Origin: Hybos culiciformis
Taxonomy: Eukaryota > Arthropoda > Insecta > Diptera > Hybotidae
DNA: 64,000 nt
Assembly (NCBI GenBank): GCA_964007475.1
Contig: OZ023273.1
Span: forward strand, 22,245,557-22,309,556
Reading direction: 5' to 3'
The notes under the pieces were generated by a model. That model was given only the letters and a program-made list of their open reading frames with translations, did not search any database and had not been told where the DNA came from. Position numbers and translations under genes: made by a program. Positions 24,471 through 37,107 of the stretch are shown here, in pieces (position 1 is the first letter of the stretch; each line of letters starts with the position of its first letter).

Positions 24471-26516
24471 TAAATTATAAATATAAAAATATGATTTAAT
24501 ATATATAATATGACGCTTTTATGAATTACTTTAATTGGCATATTATAGTGTCAAATTTTAATTTTTCTACAGATATATTATATTTTTATATTAACATACA
24601 TATTATTTTGTTTTTCATAACGTTAATATTAGTTCGATTTATTTCATTTGTATATGCGGTAATTAAGTTCACAATGTATAACAAACAATAATATTTATGA
24701 AGACAAAAATAAAAACCATTTTACAAATTTTATTACTATTAGTAATTAATATTTTCATTGAAAAAACATTAAAATAAGAAACCATTAAAATTTCTTAAAA
24801 AAGAAATTAAATTTTACTATGTTTTTGTCCACACCCTCAGAAATATGAATTAATCCATTCAGGTTATAATGAACTCAAAAATAAATTTACGATAATTCTT
24901 ATTTCATAGAAAAAATCACGCCTTTTTAATTTAATTCGTTAAACGTGTCTTTTTTCTTCAGATTCCTACGCATTATTGGGATTTAAAATTATATCTATAA
25001 AAAATAATGCTAAAATAATTGTTTGACCTAAATTTAATTTTAAATTTAAAAGAGATTTTTTGCTATCTGCATAAAAAATTAACGCTGGAATGGCCGCCTA
25101 AAATTATATACAAGGAATAAGTCTAGTATTTTGACATTCATTGAAATAATTTAATTTAGAATAAAATAAAAAACCAAAAACCAAAAAAATTTCAAGCTAA
25201 CGAAATATATAGATTAAGAAACTAAATTTTTTGTGTAAGGAATTTATTTTATTATACCTTGTTCTACACAGTATAAATGCAAATCATTTTATTTATGAAA
25301 AGATGAACTAACTTTCTTAATAGTTAAGAATTCTTGTTATGAAAGTATTTTAATAAAAAAATAATTTTTAGTAATAAAATAAAAAATTTAAATGGTTATG
25401 GCTTCTTCGTGATATCGATTCAGTTTGACAAAAAATAAAACATAAATATTTTTTTTGCTTTTTTAGAACATTTTTGACTTGTAATGGTTATGAAAAAGTC
25501 GAGATTATTTTGGGGTTTAATAATAGTTTTATTGTTTTTTCCTTTTTGTAAGATTTGCTCTTGGGGTTAGAATAAAAATAAAAATTTAATTTTAAATTCA
25601 ATATGAAATATTTGTTTCAATACAAATTAATATATATAATAGTATTCGCAAAAACTTCTCATAATTGGAATCGAAGTTTTTAATAATTGAATTCAGTTAT
25701 ATATACTATATACTATCTTTTTCAAATTCATAATTTATCTTTTAAAAAAAAATTGAATTTAAATTAACACTAATGCCCAATAACAGCTAATTCTTTATAA
25801 AAATTAAATTAAATTGAATTCATTACGTGCAATAAACTGACAAACTACGTCATTATTATGTTAAGGATACTGAAACTCATTAAATTAAAATTAATTGTAT
25901 CTTTGGCACGCAAAAAAGGACATAAATAAAGTTAAAAGTCATTTTTGTTTTTCTTAATTTCGTTTTGAAAACAAATTGTATGGCGACTAGTCTCTTTTGA
26001 TAAAGAAATTGCTATATAAAGTGTATTTTTTGTTTTAAAAAAAATCCTTACTATTTTTTTTTTTTTAATTTGATCCAATGGAATATTTTATTCTTAACAA
26101 CCAACTAAAGACTTTAGTCTAATATTAACATATATTATAAACCTAGTAAGTACAATGATATCTAATAACTAGGCATGGCTTAACATTTTTACGTTTGTTT
26201 GTATTAATATATACTGAAAATAGTCAACATTAGATTCGCTTCGTAGATATGTGGCGTTAATTTAATTTTATTAAAAAAAAAACGCTTCATAGATAGGAAT
26301 TTATTTAATACTAATTATAAAAATTTATATAATAACTTTTGAACTAGAGGCGATGGAAAAAATTAAATTTTGTTCAAAATATACATACGTAATAAAAAAC
26401 TCTATAAAGAGCCTGAGAAAATAGCATTGATCGAATCATTTTTTTACGAGCAATTTTTTTTTAATTTTTATTTTCATAATAAAGAATTAAATAATGATAA
26501 TTACAATTTTCTTACC

Positions 26517-26598
26517 GTCCTCTAGAGAATTTCAAAAACAATGATTTTAAGCGCTCTTTGAGCCCGCTTCGTTCACTAGGGCAAAAGATATAGAAGTT
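26517..26598 (-). CDS. Candidate exon-like open segment with donor (speculative)
   Basis: On the minus strand this segment is open across its length (includes FCPSERSGLKERLKSLF) and ends on a strong donor-type CG/GTAAGA. GC content is above background. The upstream AG lacks a pyrimidine tract, and words such as GAACGAAGCGGGCTC also occur in repeats, so it may be a transposon scrap rather than an exon. Confidence 0.1.
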
Positions 26599-27163
26599 CT
26601 AATTTTTTGGCATATCCGCCATAGTAACATAAAATATAAATAGAGATAAACGATACAAAAAATGTATAGTTATCATTAGAATTATAGTATTTTGTTGTGG
26701 CAAAATAACAAGTGTTTTAACATGTTTTTTTTTCCATAATTATTTTACGAAAATAAATTATTTTTCAAAGTGACGACGACTTAATAAATGAGAAAACCAC
26801 GAAGTTTTTTTTTTGTTTTAGATAGAGGGTGAAAAGAATAAAACAAAAAAAAAAATTATAATTTTAATATTAGACAAAACAATATAATTTTATTTATACC
26901 CAAAAAGAAATAATAATTGTAGTAGTAATGAACATCATTCGCGGTAATAAAAATTAATGTATTAACGAAAATCAGTAAAATGAGATCGTCTTCGTCAAAA
27001 CTCAAAGGATTACCGAAAATTTTTTTATCAATTACTCATGATTCCTAAATCCTAATGAATTATTCTCTTTTAAAAAGGTCTAGGGACAACTACAACATTG
27101 CTCAACCAAAGCTAAACCAAATATTAATATCTGTAAGCTGTAAAAAACGAAAATTGGTTGTTA

Positions 27164-27218
27164 CTTTTAGTTTTAGTGTTTTAGCACTTTAGTTTTAGCA
27201 CTTTTAGTTTTAGTGTTA
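27164..27218 (+). repeat. Simple tandem repeat of TTTTAGTTTTAGTG/TTTTAGCAC
   Basis: Imperfect alternation of TTTTAG, TTTTAGTG and TTTTAGCAC words over about 55 bases. Slippage-type low complexity. Confidence 0.65.
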
Positions 27219-29810
27219 ATTTTATTGATTAGGTTGTGTAAAAAGCTCTCCGTATGTGTAGATGATTTTAGATAAATAAAAAAATGAAATTTCATATGCA
27301 GAATTAAGAAATTCCTATATATTTCAGTTCTTTATAGCGATTTTATTTTGTTAATGACGGGATAGTTGTTATTTTATCAATGGAAAACAGAATAGCATGA
27401 TGATGATGACATTAAAATTTAAAATTGAAGAATGTAAACTCTATTATGTCTATCCAAAAAACAGAATTTACTCATTTTTTGATGATACCGCAAAAATAAA
27501 CGTGATAATGTTTTTTTTTTTTAAATTATTTTATTTTTATTATTTATTTCAAAAGTTTTTTGCACTGATTGGTCTAATAATAACTATAAAGGAAAAAAGG
27601 AAACAAGAAAGTTTTATTTTCATCAAAGACTTGGGCGGGCTTCAAATTTGTATGTATATAGGGTTGTTTAATGATGCCAAATAAAATTTTATTAATTTTT
27701 TGCAAAAGATAAAAATTATTTTACTTGCGTATCATACTCTGCGTATCATTTACATTATTTTTTTTTTATTTAAAAAAATATATAAATTAACCAAAAAGAA
27801 AATATAATGTTAAAAATTGTATTAAACATTATTTTTATTAAAAAATTCGGGAATTACTATATTGTTTATAGTATAAAATAATTATAAAATTGATTTATTT
27901 TAAAACTATTTAAAGTATATATATTTTTTTTAATAAGATTGGTAAATTTTTTTTAAATTGTTTCAAAAGAATCAAATCAATCAAAAATTGGTAGGAATTT
28001 CCGAATAGGAGACAATTCAGTGAAAACACTGATTTGGACTGCTAGTTCTTTTTACTATATTATATTTTATATATGCTTAATTGAATGAAAATCGAACTTT
28101 AACACAAAATTTAGTTTCACAAAATTTAGTTAAAATTTTGTTTTTTATTAAACAATATTTATTTAATTAATTTTTATTAAAAAAAAAAAGAAATAATAAA
28201 TATTCAAATTTTTAATATAGAGCTACACTGTAGTCAAAAAAAATAAACTTGTAAAAATTTGTTTTCTTACTTTGTAAATTGTATTCCCTGAATAATTAAT
28301 TAGATATCTTAAATTAATTGAATTGTTAATAATTATGAAGTATTTTTTTATAATTTGAATTTTTTCCTGCCTTTAATGTCTTTCTAAAGATTACAATTTA
28401 TGAATATTAATGACGATTTTTTTTTTTTTTTTTCAAATTTTAGTTTCCTTATTTTATGCTGGAGATAGCTTAGTTTAATGAATTCTTGGACAGGTGCTAG
28501 ATATTTTGAGCTTTTAGGTATTATTTAAATTACTAAAATGATGGTAATTTTGTGTGCTGCCCAAAGATTACGGATCGTTTTGTTTACTGACATATATTTA
28601 ATTTATACTATTTATTTCCAAAATTTTAATTATAAAAGCCTTTAATAGGCAACTGAGTACAATAATTACATTGAATTAATTCTTTTTTAGTACAAGGATT
28701 AGAAGGAAATTCGGAACTTTTAAATACAACTTTCCTAATTATGTCGTAAAATTTGGGTTTTTTTTGGTTTTTCTTAATTTGTTTAAAATTATTCCAGTCT
28801 CATTAAGTTAAGTTTTTTTTATTTATAAGAATTTTTTTAAGGGTCGAAATTTGTTTTTTTTATTTTCTTATGTTCTTTTCACAGTTGATAAAAATGCAAA
28901 TAGCAATGACGGTTAGAAAAAATTGATAAGTTCATTAAAAAAAATTTTATTCATTAAAGAAACAAAAACTGCGGTGAATATGGACAGTGTACATGAATAA
29001 AGTTAATAAATACATTCACAAAAACAGAATGTTTTACTTCAAAACAAATTAAAAAAGTTATATTTTTTATTTTGTTTTGATAAAGGATTTTGGATATTTA
29101 TTTCAGATTTAATTTTCATTAACGTAATTATAATTAAAAAAGTCCGCGCTTATAAAAAAGTATATATTTTTTTCGTTATGGATATTTTTCGTTATTAAAA
29201 CAAAAAATAAGCTAATTTGAAGGATTAGATAAAATGAAATGGTCAGAGGCGTTCTGTGGTCCTATTTCGTATTTTGCTTTCATTTTAAAACCGTTTCAAG
29301 AAAAAATGCAATTGAATTTTAATTGATTTTTATTCAAATAGAATTTGAGAATAAGATTTAAAAGTTGACTGTAAGTTTGATTCATAATTATATTTATATT
29401 GGGGAAGGTGTATAAAACCACACGACATAAGGTCGTATGTAATTAAAAAAAAATCGTTCAGAAATGACATAAATTCAAATGACCTTATTATTTTTTTCAA
29501 AATTTTAAAGAGAGACATAAAGTCAGTCCATTTCTGCGCACCTCATAGCGTCTTTTATTGCAACCTTCGTAAACACAATGCGAACAAAAAATTGCAAACT
29601 AATTTAATTGTATTCTCAAATTATACGTGATTCAAAGTTGTACGAGCCCTGCATCATAAGACCTCGTACGGGTTTTTTTTTTTAGTTTGTTCTACTTTTT
29701 CCAGTTTTCTCTAGTTTTGTATTTTTTTCGTTTAAACCAACCTTTTTTAGGAGTTTTTGGTCTGTATAAAAAAAAAATTTTTTTAAGTTTAATTTTGAGA
29801 AAAAAAACAT

Positions 29811-30024
29811 ATGTGAGTCTCGGGACACACGGAAGAAGTGAAACTTCATGGCAAGTAGTATTTTCTGGGAAGGCTAAATAAATATTTAAAATGGCCAAGT
29901 GCATATAAGATATGACGCCGATCGATTTTTTCGACGGCGACTAGTTGATTTTTGCCCTTCGAATGCTGCGGCCAGTCGACTTAAAATTACTTGTTTTGGG
30001 GAATTCGGCGGTTTAGAAAAAATT
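29811..30024. repeat. Dispersed module X, copy 1
   Basis: Begins ATGTGAGTCTCGGGACACAC and ends in GAATTCGGCGGTTTAG. It is about 95% identical by eye to 52,707-52,916. Both copies have a minus-strand open stretch containing LSRLAAA, EGQKSTSRRRKNR and LLPCVPRLTY. This copy has a few extra bases near 29,921 that break the frame. Among the five substitutions I placed in codons, three change the residue and two do not, so there is no sign of protein constraint. Confidence 0.8.
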
Positions 30025-30045
30025 AAAACCCAGCGACTGCTTGTA

Positions 30046-30341
30046 CCTTGTTCGCATTCTAATTTAAATTCCAATTAAATTCCGGAAAACAAATTACCGT
30101 TCGCATTACAAAATTTGATGAGAAGTGGAATTTAAAAATTTAGAAAGAGAAAAAATTTTTGTTGTTGAAAATTTTGACTTTTTATCTCACTTTTTATCAA
30201 TTTTATTTGGTTTTTTTTTTTCATTTTACTCGAATTTGACAAAAAAAATTGTTGCCAACTATAATAAAATTTCAAAAAGTGAGTGAAAGTAACTATAAAT
30301 ATAGAATTTTAACCCTGACAAACTAGAATATGAAAGTGGAA
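30046..30341 (-). mobile_element. Truncated copy of the TGTTCGCATTA MITE
   Basis: On the plus strand this begins CCTTGTTCGCATTC and continues with AATTCC, CAAATTACCGTTCGCATTAC and TTTTATCTCACTTTTTATC, ending near CTAGAATATGAAAGTGG. This is the reverse complement of the repeat unit at 61,389-61,781, diverged by point changes and lacking the part carrying the other terminus. It sits between module X and the next module of the composite element. Confidence 0.8.
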
Positions 30342-31047
30342 AATTTCATGTTTATTAGTACTTCTTCTGAAATGGAATTGTAATAAACATATTCCTCCTG
30401 CATTTTATTAGTGTAATTTAATGTCAAAAATAAATTACACTAACAAACTACAAATTACATTAAGAAAAATTTTTTTCTCATTTCATCTAACCACTTGGTT
30501 AGGGTTCAGTTTCATCAAAAATTGAATCGAATAATCTAGTTATAAAAACCATCCACTAGAGGGACATCTGTTAATTCAATACAATTAGAAAGAGAACACA
30601 ATATAAATTATCATTGTTTATTTTATTCTTTTCTTTTTATTTTCATGACAGCAGAAATGCCATGAAAAGTTTTTGAAGTGGTTTTTTTTTAAATTAATTT
30701 TATGAAAATAATGAAACATAATAAATTTAAATGAAAATTTTTAATTTTTTTTCACATCGATTTGGAAAAAAATTATTTTTTTTTGCATTAAATAAAAAAT
30801 TGTATAATTTTTCTTTTCGCGGATATGAAAAAAAAAAATTAGTGCTAAGTGCACAAAATTGTGAACGAAAAATAGAAAATTGTGGTTAAAAAATAAAAAT
30901 ATAATTGGAAAAATATTTGAAAATAAAAAAGGTTTGTGCCAAAAAAAAAACTTGTTGGTTCCCGGAAATTCATATTGTTTTTTTGTTCTTTCGTCTTTAT
31001 TTCACAAAATTTTTTATTATTGTTTTTTTTTTTTGCCTTTTTTCTTG
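30342..31047. repeat. Module Z plus low-complexity DNA inside the composite element
   Basis: The first 140 bases (TTTCATGTTTATTAGTACTT to the word TTACACTAACAAACTA) recur twice at 53,225-53,345 and 53,395-53,525. The word pair TTAGTGTAATTTAATGTC and AAATAAATTACACTAAC forms a small hairpin in it. The remainder to 31,047 is A/T-rich with no gene. Confidence 0.7.
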
Positions 31048-31178
31048 ACAATAATCGTTCGGATTTTGACAATAGCCGTTCGGATTTTGCCTTTTTTTTT
31101 GACAATAATCGTTCGGTTTTTGACACTTACATTTTTTTCACTCTCAATCACAATGCCTCTAAAGAAGTTTCACTTCAA
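31048..31178 (+). repeat. Module W, copy 1: 20-bp-type tandem units plus a 57-bp conserved block
   Basis: Units of the type TTGACAATAATCGTTCGG are followed by a 57-base block, 31,122-31,178, identical at 54,024-54,081 apart from alignment at its edges. The block contains TCACTCTCAATCACA, then ATGCCTCTAAAGAAG. The ATG opens MPLKKFHF, which is closed within two codons in the other copy, so no protein is supported. Confidence 0.75.
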
Positions 31179-31400
31179 AAAATTATTTTCCAAAAGTCTA
31201 CTTTTTCAATTTTTTTTATGGGCATCGCAGCAATTTTCGAAAGATGCATTTCGAAGGGTATTTGGGAATAGTTAATTTAGCTTTTTTGGTTTTGGCGATA
31301 AAATAAAGGAGAGAGCCAAAAAACGCCTTTGAAATTCCAAAAAACAAGCCAAAATAGCTATTTTTCGCGTACGAGGTCTTATGATGCAGGGCTCGTATAT

Positions 31401-34400
31401 ACTTATTGCTCTGCTCGTACATCTCTTAATTTAATTCATCGATAGTAGTGATTTAACACGAATATTAATCACTATAATTAAATTTGAACAACAGAAGCAG
31501 GTGATAGCAATATGTATGTAATTTGTGATTATGTATTATGTTGGATTTAAAAATAAATTTAATAATAAAATATAAATTATTACTATCGTCAAGATAATAA
31601 TTAACAGGAAAATCCAATAAGCTTTTAATGTGGATTAATATCATATCCTTTTTAAATTGTTTTTCCCACAAAATATAATTATAAATTCATCGTTAATATG
31701 TGAAATTACATTCAATGAACATAGTGAATAATTTATAAAAAAAATATAATGTTGAAGGGTTAACTACAAGCATAAAAATGTGTGTATAATAATAGATTTC
31801 ATAGCATAAATCGTCACTTATTACATTCTGGGGAATAGAATCGTTAATTAAACGAAAAGCTTTATAGTTGAAAGTGATGTATTTGTAAAAAAAAAAATTC
31901 ACTGAATTATGTTTTTAAAACATCATATAAATTTACACAATTTGTTTTTTGAAGGAAATTAAGTATAAATCTGTTGGTTTTTAAATTAATTTTTTAATGA
32001 AATATTTCCGCATATTTTGTATTTATTTTTCAAAACCTTTACTTTTACAATCAGAAATTCGGTACACCTTTTCAATACTTTGGATCCATATCTGTAAATC
32101 TTCTTTGCATATGTTTTATAAAGTTCGTTTTCTTATTAGTTTGAACTTTGACGTACAGTGATTGAGTACAAATTTCTTATTGTCAAAACTACAATGTTCA
32201 GTTGAAAGAAGTTAGGGTGCTTGTTGCTGAATTTTTTTTTTAACTTAAAGTCATTTTAGTAGATAAAGAGACATGAGAGATTTCAAATATTTTAATACGA
32301 GGGTGTATACAATAGATTAATTATTTATCCTTATTCCTACATCCAGGTAAATGCATATCAATTAAGTAGTTAAGAGAATGTAATAATAGTCACGGTAATG
32401 TTTGTTTAAGGAAAAAAGTTTATTCTTCTTTATTTTATTTTAATATTTTCTCAAGTTTCATTGAAAAAGTTAGATATGTGTTAAAAATATTAATCTGAAA
32501 CTGTAGCCATTATCTTGTCTGGTGTATTATCTTTTACACTTGGATAAGCTTTTTTTTATTATTTTTAATTAATTATTTTATTCTGTAATTTTTATGTCCA
32601 CCGTTAAATTTCCCTATTAAAATTATCCTATTAACATAATCTAAAACCATTATAAGGACTGAAGAAAAAATATTCCTATTTACGTAAAAAAAAAATTAAT
32701 ACCTTAAAGATTAATGGCAATATGAACAGAAATCGTGAAAAATTTAAATTCGTTTCAGTTAAAGTTGGTAATTTAACTTAATACTTTTCTATTAACAGTA
32801 TTCATTAAAATCGATACAATTACATATGTTAATGCTGTAAGGAAAATAAATAATTTTCCTTTATCATATGCCAAATTGGAAATCTTAAAGAAAATTTATG
32901 TTCTATTTTAAGTAATTTAAATGCATACATCACATTTAAAAAAGACAACATATAAATTCGATAGATATAAGCATTTGATTTCGTTCAGTCTGAAAAAAGT
33001 TTTTTTCCAATCAATAGTTTTTATTTTAAATTTTTTTTTTTTTTTCAAAATTTATAAATTTTTGCATATCTGTTAAACCACAGTCCACAGCAGATGAAAG
33101 CAATAATATTTTAAAATAATATTTTATTTCAAATAGAAATGCCATTAAAAAATATTCTAATAATTTTATATAAGTATTTTTTTTTAATTAGATTTTTTTT
33201 TAATACATTTTTTATTAAAAAAATATTTCTCACTCTTGTTTGAATAAGCGATTATTAAGTTCCTAGTAATTCTTATACTCTTCTTTATTAAATGTGGAAT
33301 GTTAAGAAAACATATTAAAATTTTTTATCCCACACTTATTAAAAATTTTAGTAGAAGAACTTTGCAAAACTATATAATTCAAATGTTTACAAAATAATTA
33401 CACATCTGTTTTTATTACACAGACAAAGTGTCATTTTCTTTACATAAATATTGCTTTGAATATCTAACTTATTAATTTCCCTGTTAATTATTTTAAAAAA
33501 AATAATGATACATAATGATACATAATGTTCCCCTTTAATTTTATAACTCGTTTACGTAATTGATTTTTATATACATTTTTCTTTTGTTTCAATTTTTTTA
33601 TAACCACATAAGATAAATAAAGTCAAGACACAATTCTTTTTCAATTCATATTCGTTTCTCAATAATACTGGGAATTAAATTCATTATGATTGTACTTATG
33701 ATTGTACTTGTGTATGCTTACTTTTAATAAATTTATAAATTTATGTATTTTTTCTAATTTTTGAAACATAAATTTTTGTTTTCAAAACTACTAAAACAAA
33801 ATGTAATGTTTAACTTTTTTTTTTTGTTAATTTGCGTTTTTGTGACGGATCTTGAGTTTGACATCATACCTTATTTGTCTTAAAAAGAAGTTTGTCACAT
33901 AACATATGATTTAACTCATTAATTTAAATCATTTTGTACATGATAGAATTTTGAATAAAAATACATTTTTTTGTAAATTGTTTTTATATTGTTGGTATAT
34001 TGTTGATTTTTAAATGAAATTATTTAAATTTTTATTTTTTTTCATTTTACTTAAAATACCTTATTCGTGTTCTTGACAATAAGTAAATTGTATAAAACTA
34101 ATTTAATAGATTCAATATACATACATTAAATTTTGGTAATTTAAAGAAAGAAAAATATTTCAAAATTACGAGAAAAAATTATTTTTTACATGATTAACTA
34201 TTCAATAATGAAACCAGTATTACAAAGTTAAATTATCCTGGTCAAGCAAAAAAAAAAAATCAATTTAAGTTTAAATTAAAAATAATATTAAACTTTTTCC
34301 TTAGGAAAGTTTTTTTTCAAGAAAGTAAGAAAAACTTTTCACGTTTTGAAAGAGAAATAAAAAAATAAAAATTACGATAAAAGGTAAAAAAAAAAACTTT

Positions 34401-35212
34401 TCTTCACTGCCAAAAATAATATAAAATTAGGATTTTATTTATTTTTAATTTCAGTTTTGTTCGAGTATTAAACGTAATTATAACTTTTTGACCTTTTATT
34501 TTTCGTTAGGCCAAAGTTTACAGATACTCTATGTTGTTATAAATTAGGTATCAATATTGACTTTTTTTTTCAGATTTAAAAAAATTAAAATTTCCCTTTT
34601 TTATTAACTAGATGCTATGGATTTAAAAAAGAATGCATTAGAGTGTACATAATTTTTTTCTGCATTATTATTCGAAAACTTTTTAAAATGCGCCAAACTT
34701 TAATTGAAAAAAGCTGTTTGGATCAATTAGACAGGGAGGATTGTTTTGCTTGCCTTATATAAAAAAAAAGGTTATACAATAGTTTAAGATGCTCACATAA
34801 CCATTATATTGAGTTCGTGGCTCTTACAAATATTAAATTAAAATAGTTTAAGTTTTTATGACAGAGAGAATAAAAATAGAAAAAGAATAAAAAAAACAAA
34901 TTTATTTTATTGCTGCCAATTTTGAACTAAATTGGGTTTAGAGAATTTAAAGCATCAGAGTTCTTTTCTTATGATTATACAAGTGAAAATTAGTTGGATT
35001 TCAAATATTTAGCTAGCGATTCATCAGTTTTGGAAAATGACCAGATAAAATTCTTAACTTGTCATTCAGAATACATTAAAACCATTTAAAAATTTTTGAT
35101 AAATTTCCAAAACAATAATAATCGAGTTAAGAATTAAGCACTTTAATGGAATGTGTATATATTTTGAAACAATTTATTTACTAATAAAAAAATACATTTA
35201 TTTAGATTTTTC
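31401..35212. other. AT-rich stretch without a supported gene
   Basis: Nothing recognisable. The minus-strand frames at 31.4-31.9 kb are Y/F/I/N-rich and without domains or signal features. Confidence 0.55.
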
Positions 35213-35400
35213 TTATGTATATCGCATACAATGAAACGTCAATATCATGCTGCCCGGCTGTAATGAAAGTAAATCATCTTGGTGTCCATATTTGTAAGTT
35301 GTAGCATGAAAAAAGCCCATAATTGGAATAATAATGCTACATGGCAAATATAAAATTATTATTGTCATAATAATTGTACAAACAATTCTTGAAAAGGTGC
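35213..35400 (-). CDS. Candidate terminal coding exon, membrane-type protein
   Basis: On the minus strand a long pyrimidine tract ending TTTTTCTTTTTCAG abuts base 35,400. From there one frame is open for 61 residues to a TAA at 35,213-35,215. An AATAAA lies about 12 bases after the stop. The peptide has a hydrophobic stretch (IVCTIIMTIIILYLPCSIII) followed by a more polar part with YKYGHQDDLL, QPGSM and FHCMRY. Residue choice is much less biased to K/N/F/I than other frames here, and GC is raised. The exon starts in the middle of a codon, needing one base from the previous exon. A weak alternative donor, ATT/GTATGC, lies near the end. I do not recognise the family and no partner exon is certain. 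Confidence 0.35.
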
Positions 35401-35437
35401 CTGAAAAAGAAAAATTTTGCTCATTAAAATAATTCAC

Positions 35438-36583
35438 ATAAATTTTTTATTAGTTTTAATAATATTTAAGACATTTTGTAATATTTCTTTATTTTCAAAA
35501 TTTGTGTTATTAATAAAAACAACTTTTGGGATGCCTTCTTTCTTAATATACATATATATTTTTTGTTCCTTATTTAATTTTTAATAGTCTTGCATTTCTT
35601 AAATAATATTTCTAATATTATTATATTATGTATTTGTTTCCTTTTTATTTTTTTAATTTCATGGGTAATTAGTTTTTAAATTTATATTGGATGGAATAAA
35701 TGGTCAAAAAAAATTTCTTTCTTAACCTTTTTGACAAAGGCAGAGTTGGAACACAAAGATACACCGAATTTAACTTAATTAAAATATATTATCAGTATCA
35801 TCTAATAGTTTTGAATGATAATCTTAGTTTTCATGTTGGAGCTACCTCTGCGACCAAAACTCCCGATCCTATTTTTTTTAATCCGAAACGAAGTTATTAA
35901 ATAATATAAAAACCTGGTGTCTTTTCGTACAAATAATTGTATTTATTTAAAAAAAAAATTAAACTCCTTCTAACATTTAAATTTAAAGATAAGATATATA
36001 TTGTCACAAAAAGTTCTAATTTATATTTTTATATACATGTATTAAAGTTCTTTGGTTTTGCCACTTAAAAAAAAAAAGAAGATTTTATTACTATATTAAA
36101 ATTTTCTGAAACATTTACAATATGAGGGTGATACCTTTTACGTGTTTTTGACTTTTTGTATTCATTATTTAAAAATTTCAACATTTTCAAATTAATAGCC
36201 AAGAATAATTTACTTATACAAATATCTTTAATTTTTGGAAATCTAAATGTTCTTGACAGGTCTTGATTATATTATATAAGTTTAATTAATTCAAATTCTC
36301 GTAACCATATTGTCTTATTTGCCAAACGATATATATTCGAATCTCGTTTATACGTGTATTCATATAAGAACATTCATTAAATCCACCATATAGCTTCATT
36401 AAGCCCGAAACGATTCGTAATTCAAACACGATTAATTATTTACTATTTCTCTTTATTCGTGACTGATATATGTATATTTGATTTTGATTTTTAAATTGAA
36501 GTCCATATATTTGTACATTAGGGATAAATATTCGTTTTTGTATTTTACTTTATACAATTTATACACATTTTCCTAAATTAAAT
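35438..36583. other. AT-rich spacer
   Basis: A moderately GC-rich patch near 35,825-35,895 has open frames on both strands; the minus-strand one ends in a donor-like GAG/GTAGCT. It is only about 17 codons long and lacks a convincing acceptor. Otherwise nothing is seen. Confidence 0.4.
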
Positions 36584-37107
36584 AATAGTAGATTATTGAA
36601 TATGTAAACTAAATTTGTTATTAATTAAGAGTTCTGTATACACAAAAATACATTGACACGAGTCAATACTTATATCACGAGACCGAAGGTCGAGTGATAT
36701 AAATTGACAAGTGTCAATGTATTTTTGTGTAAATACAGAACGAGTTGTATAACAAATTTTGTTTACATATCCAATATACTGTTTTAATGCGTAGGGGAGA
36801 GGTAGTTGCAAAGAGAGAATATTTTTTCTTCTCATTTTTTTTTTTTTTTTTTTTTTTGTATTTGGCTGTATTGAAATATTATGTTTGTTTAGGTATTACG
36901 TAATATTCAAAACGAAACATCTAAATGATTTCATTATTTACGCTGATGCATCTAAATTTTTTCATTATATACTCTGATGCATCTAAATTTTTTCATTATT
37001 TACGCAGATGCATCTAAATGATTGCATGTGTATTGACGCATATAATACTCCATTTAGTGATCTAAATTCTATAGCACTAAATACAACATAACGATCCCCA
37101 ACGCATT
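36584..37107 (-). mobile_element. Short inverted relative of the 12.5-kb repeat family
   Basis: Read on the minus strand it begins AATGCGTTGGGGATCG, passes words collinear with the 12.5-kb unit (GTTGTATTTA, CAATACACATGCAAT, AATATTTCAATACAG) and ends AATCTACTATT. It lacks most of the 1,342-bp unit's middle. The internal array differs: here it is a roughly 36-bp unit around GATGCATCTAAAT (36,915-37,020), not the AATGTAAATTG array. The hairpin at 36,632-36,740 keeps the family core exactly. Both copies lie next to T-rich flanks at the 5' end. It confirms the family's borders. Confidence 0.75.
36632..36740 (-). other. Subterminal hairpin, copy 3
   Basis: The arms TTCTGTATACACAAAAATAC and their complement enclose the core 36,671-36,701, an exact reverse complement of the cores at 13,741 and 16,147. 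Compared with copies 1 and 2 the arm changes come in complementary pairs: AGACAC/GTGTCT becomes TGACAC/GTGTCA, and ACAAAC/GTTTGT becomes ACAAAAA/TTTTTGT. Confidence 0.8.

Larger units (their letters stand above)
24471..29639. other. AT-rich stretch without a supported gene
   Basis: About 5 kb with many homopolymers. The open frame at 27,397-27,684 is low-complexity in composition and has no domain. A simple TTTTAGTTTTAGTG repeat and one weak minus-strand exon candidate are listed separately. Confidence 0.55.
29640..31400. mobile_element. Composite element bounded by 30-bp inverted repeats
   Basis: The left end reads TACGAGCCCTGCATCATAAG then ACCTCGTACG. The right end (31,368-31,399) is its complement. 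Each inverted repeat is itself snap-back, starting GTACGAG and finishing CTCGTAC. Between them lie modules that recur elsewhere: 29,811-30,024 (also 52,707-52,916), 30,046-30,341 (an inverted piece of the 61.3-62.2 kb element), 30,341-30,480 (also about 53,225-53,525) and 31,048-31,178 (also 53,957-54,081). No clear target duplication was found and no transposase is encoded. It may be one non-autonomous element with later insertions, or several elements stacked inside an older one. Confidence 0.65.

Noticed and set aside
29692..30074. Minus-strand frame shared by module X copies (EGQKSTSRRRKNR region), also at 52,690-53,004
   Set aside because: An indel breaks it in one copy, and of five substitutions placed in codons three change the residue, so there is no sign of protein constraint.
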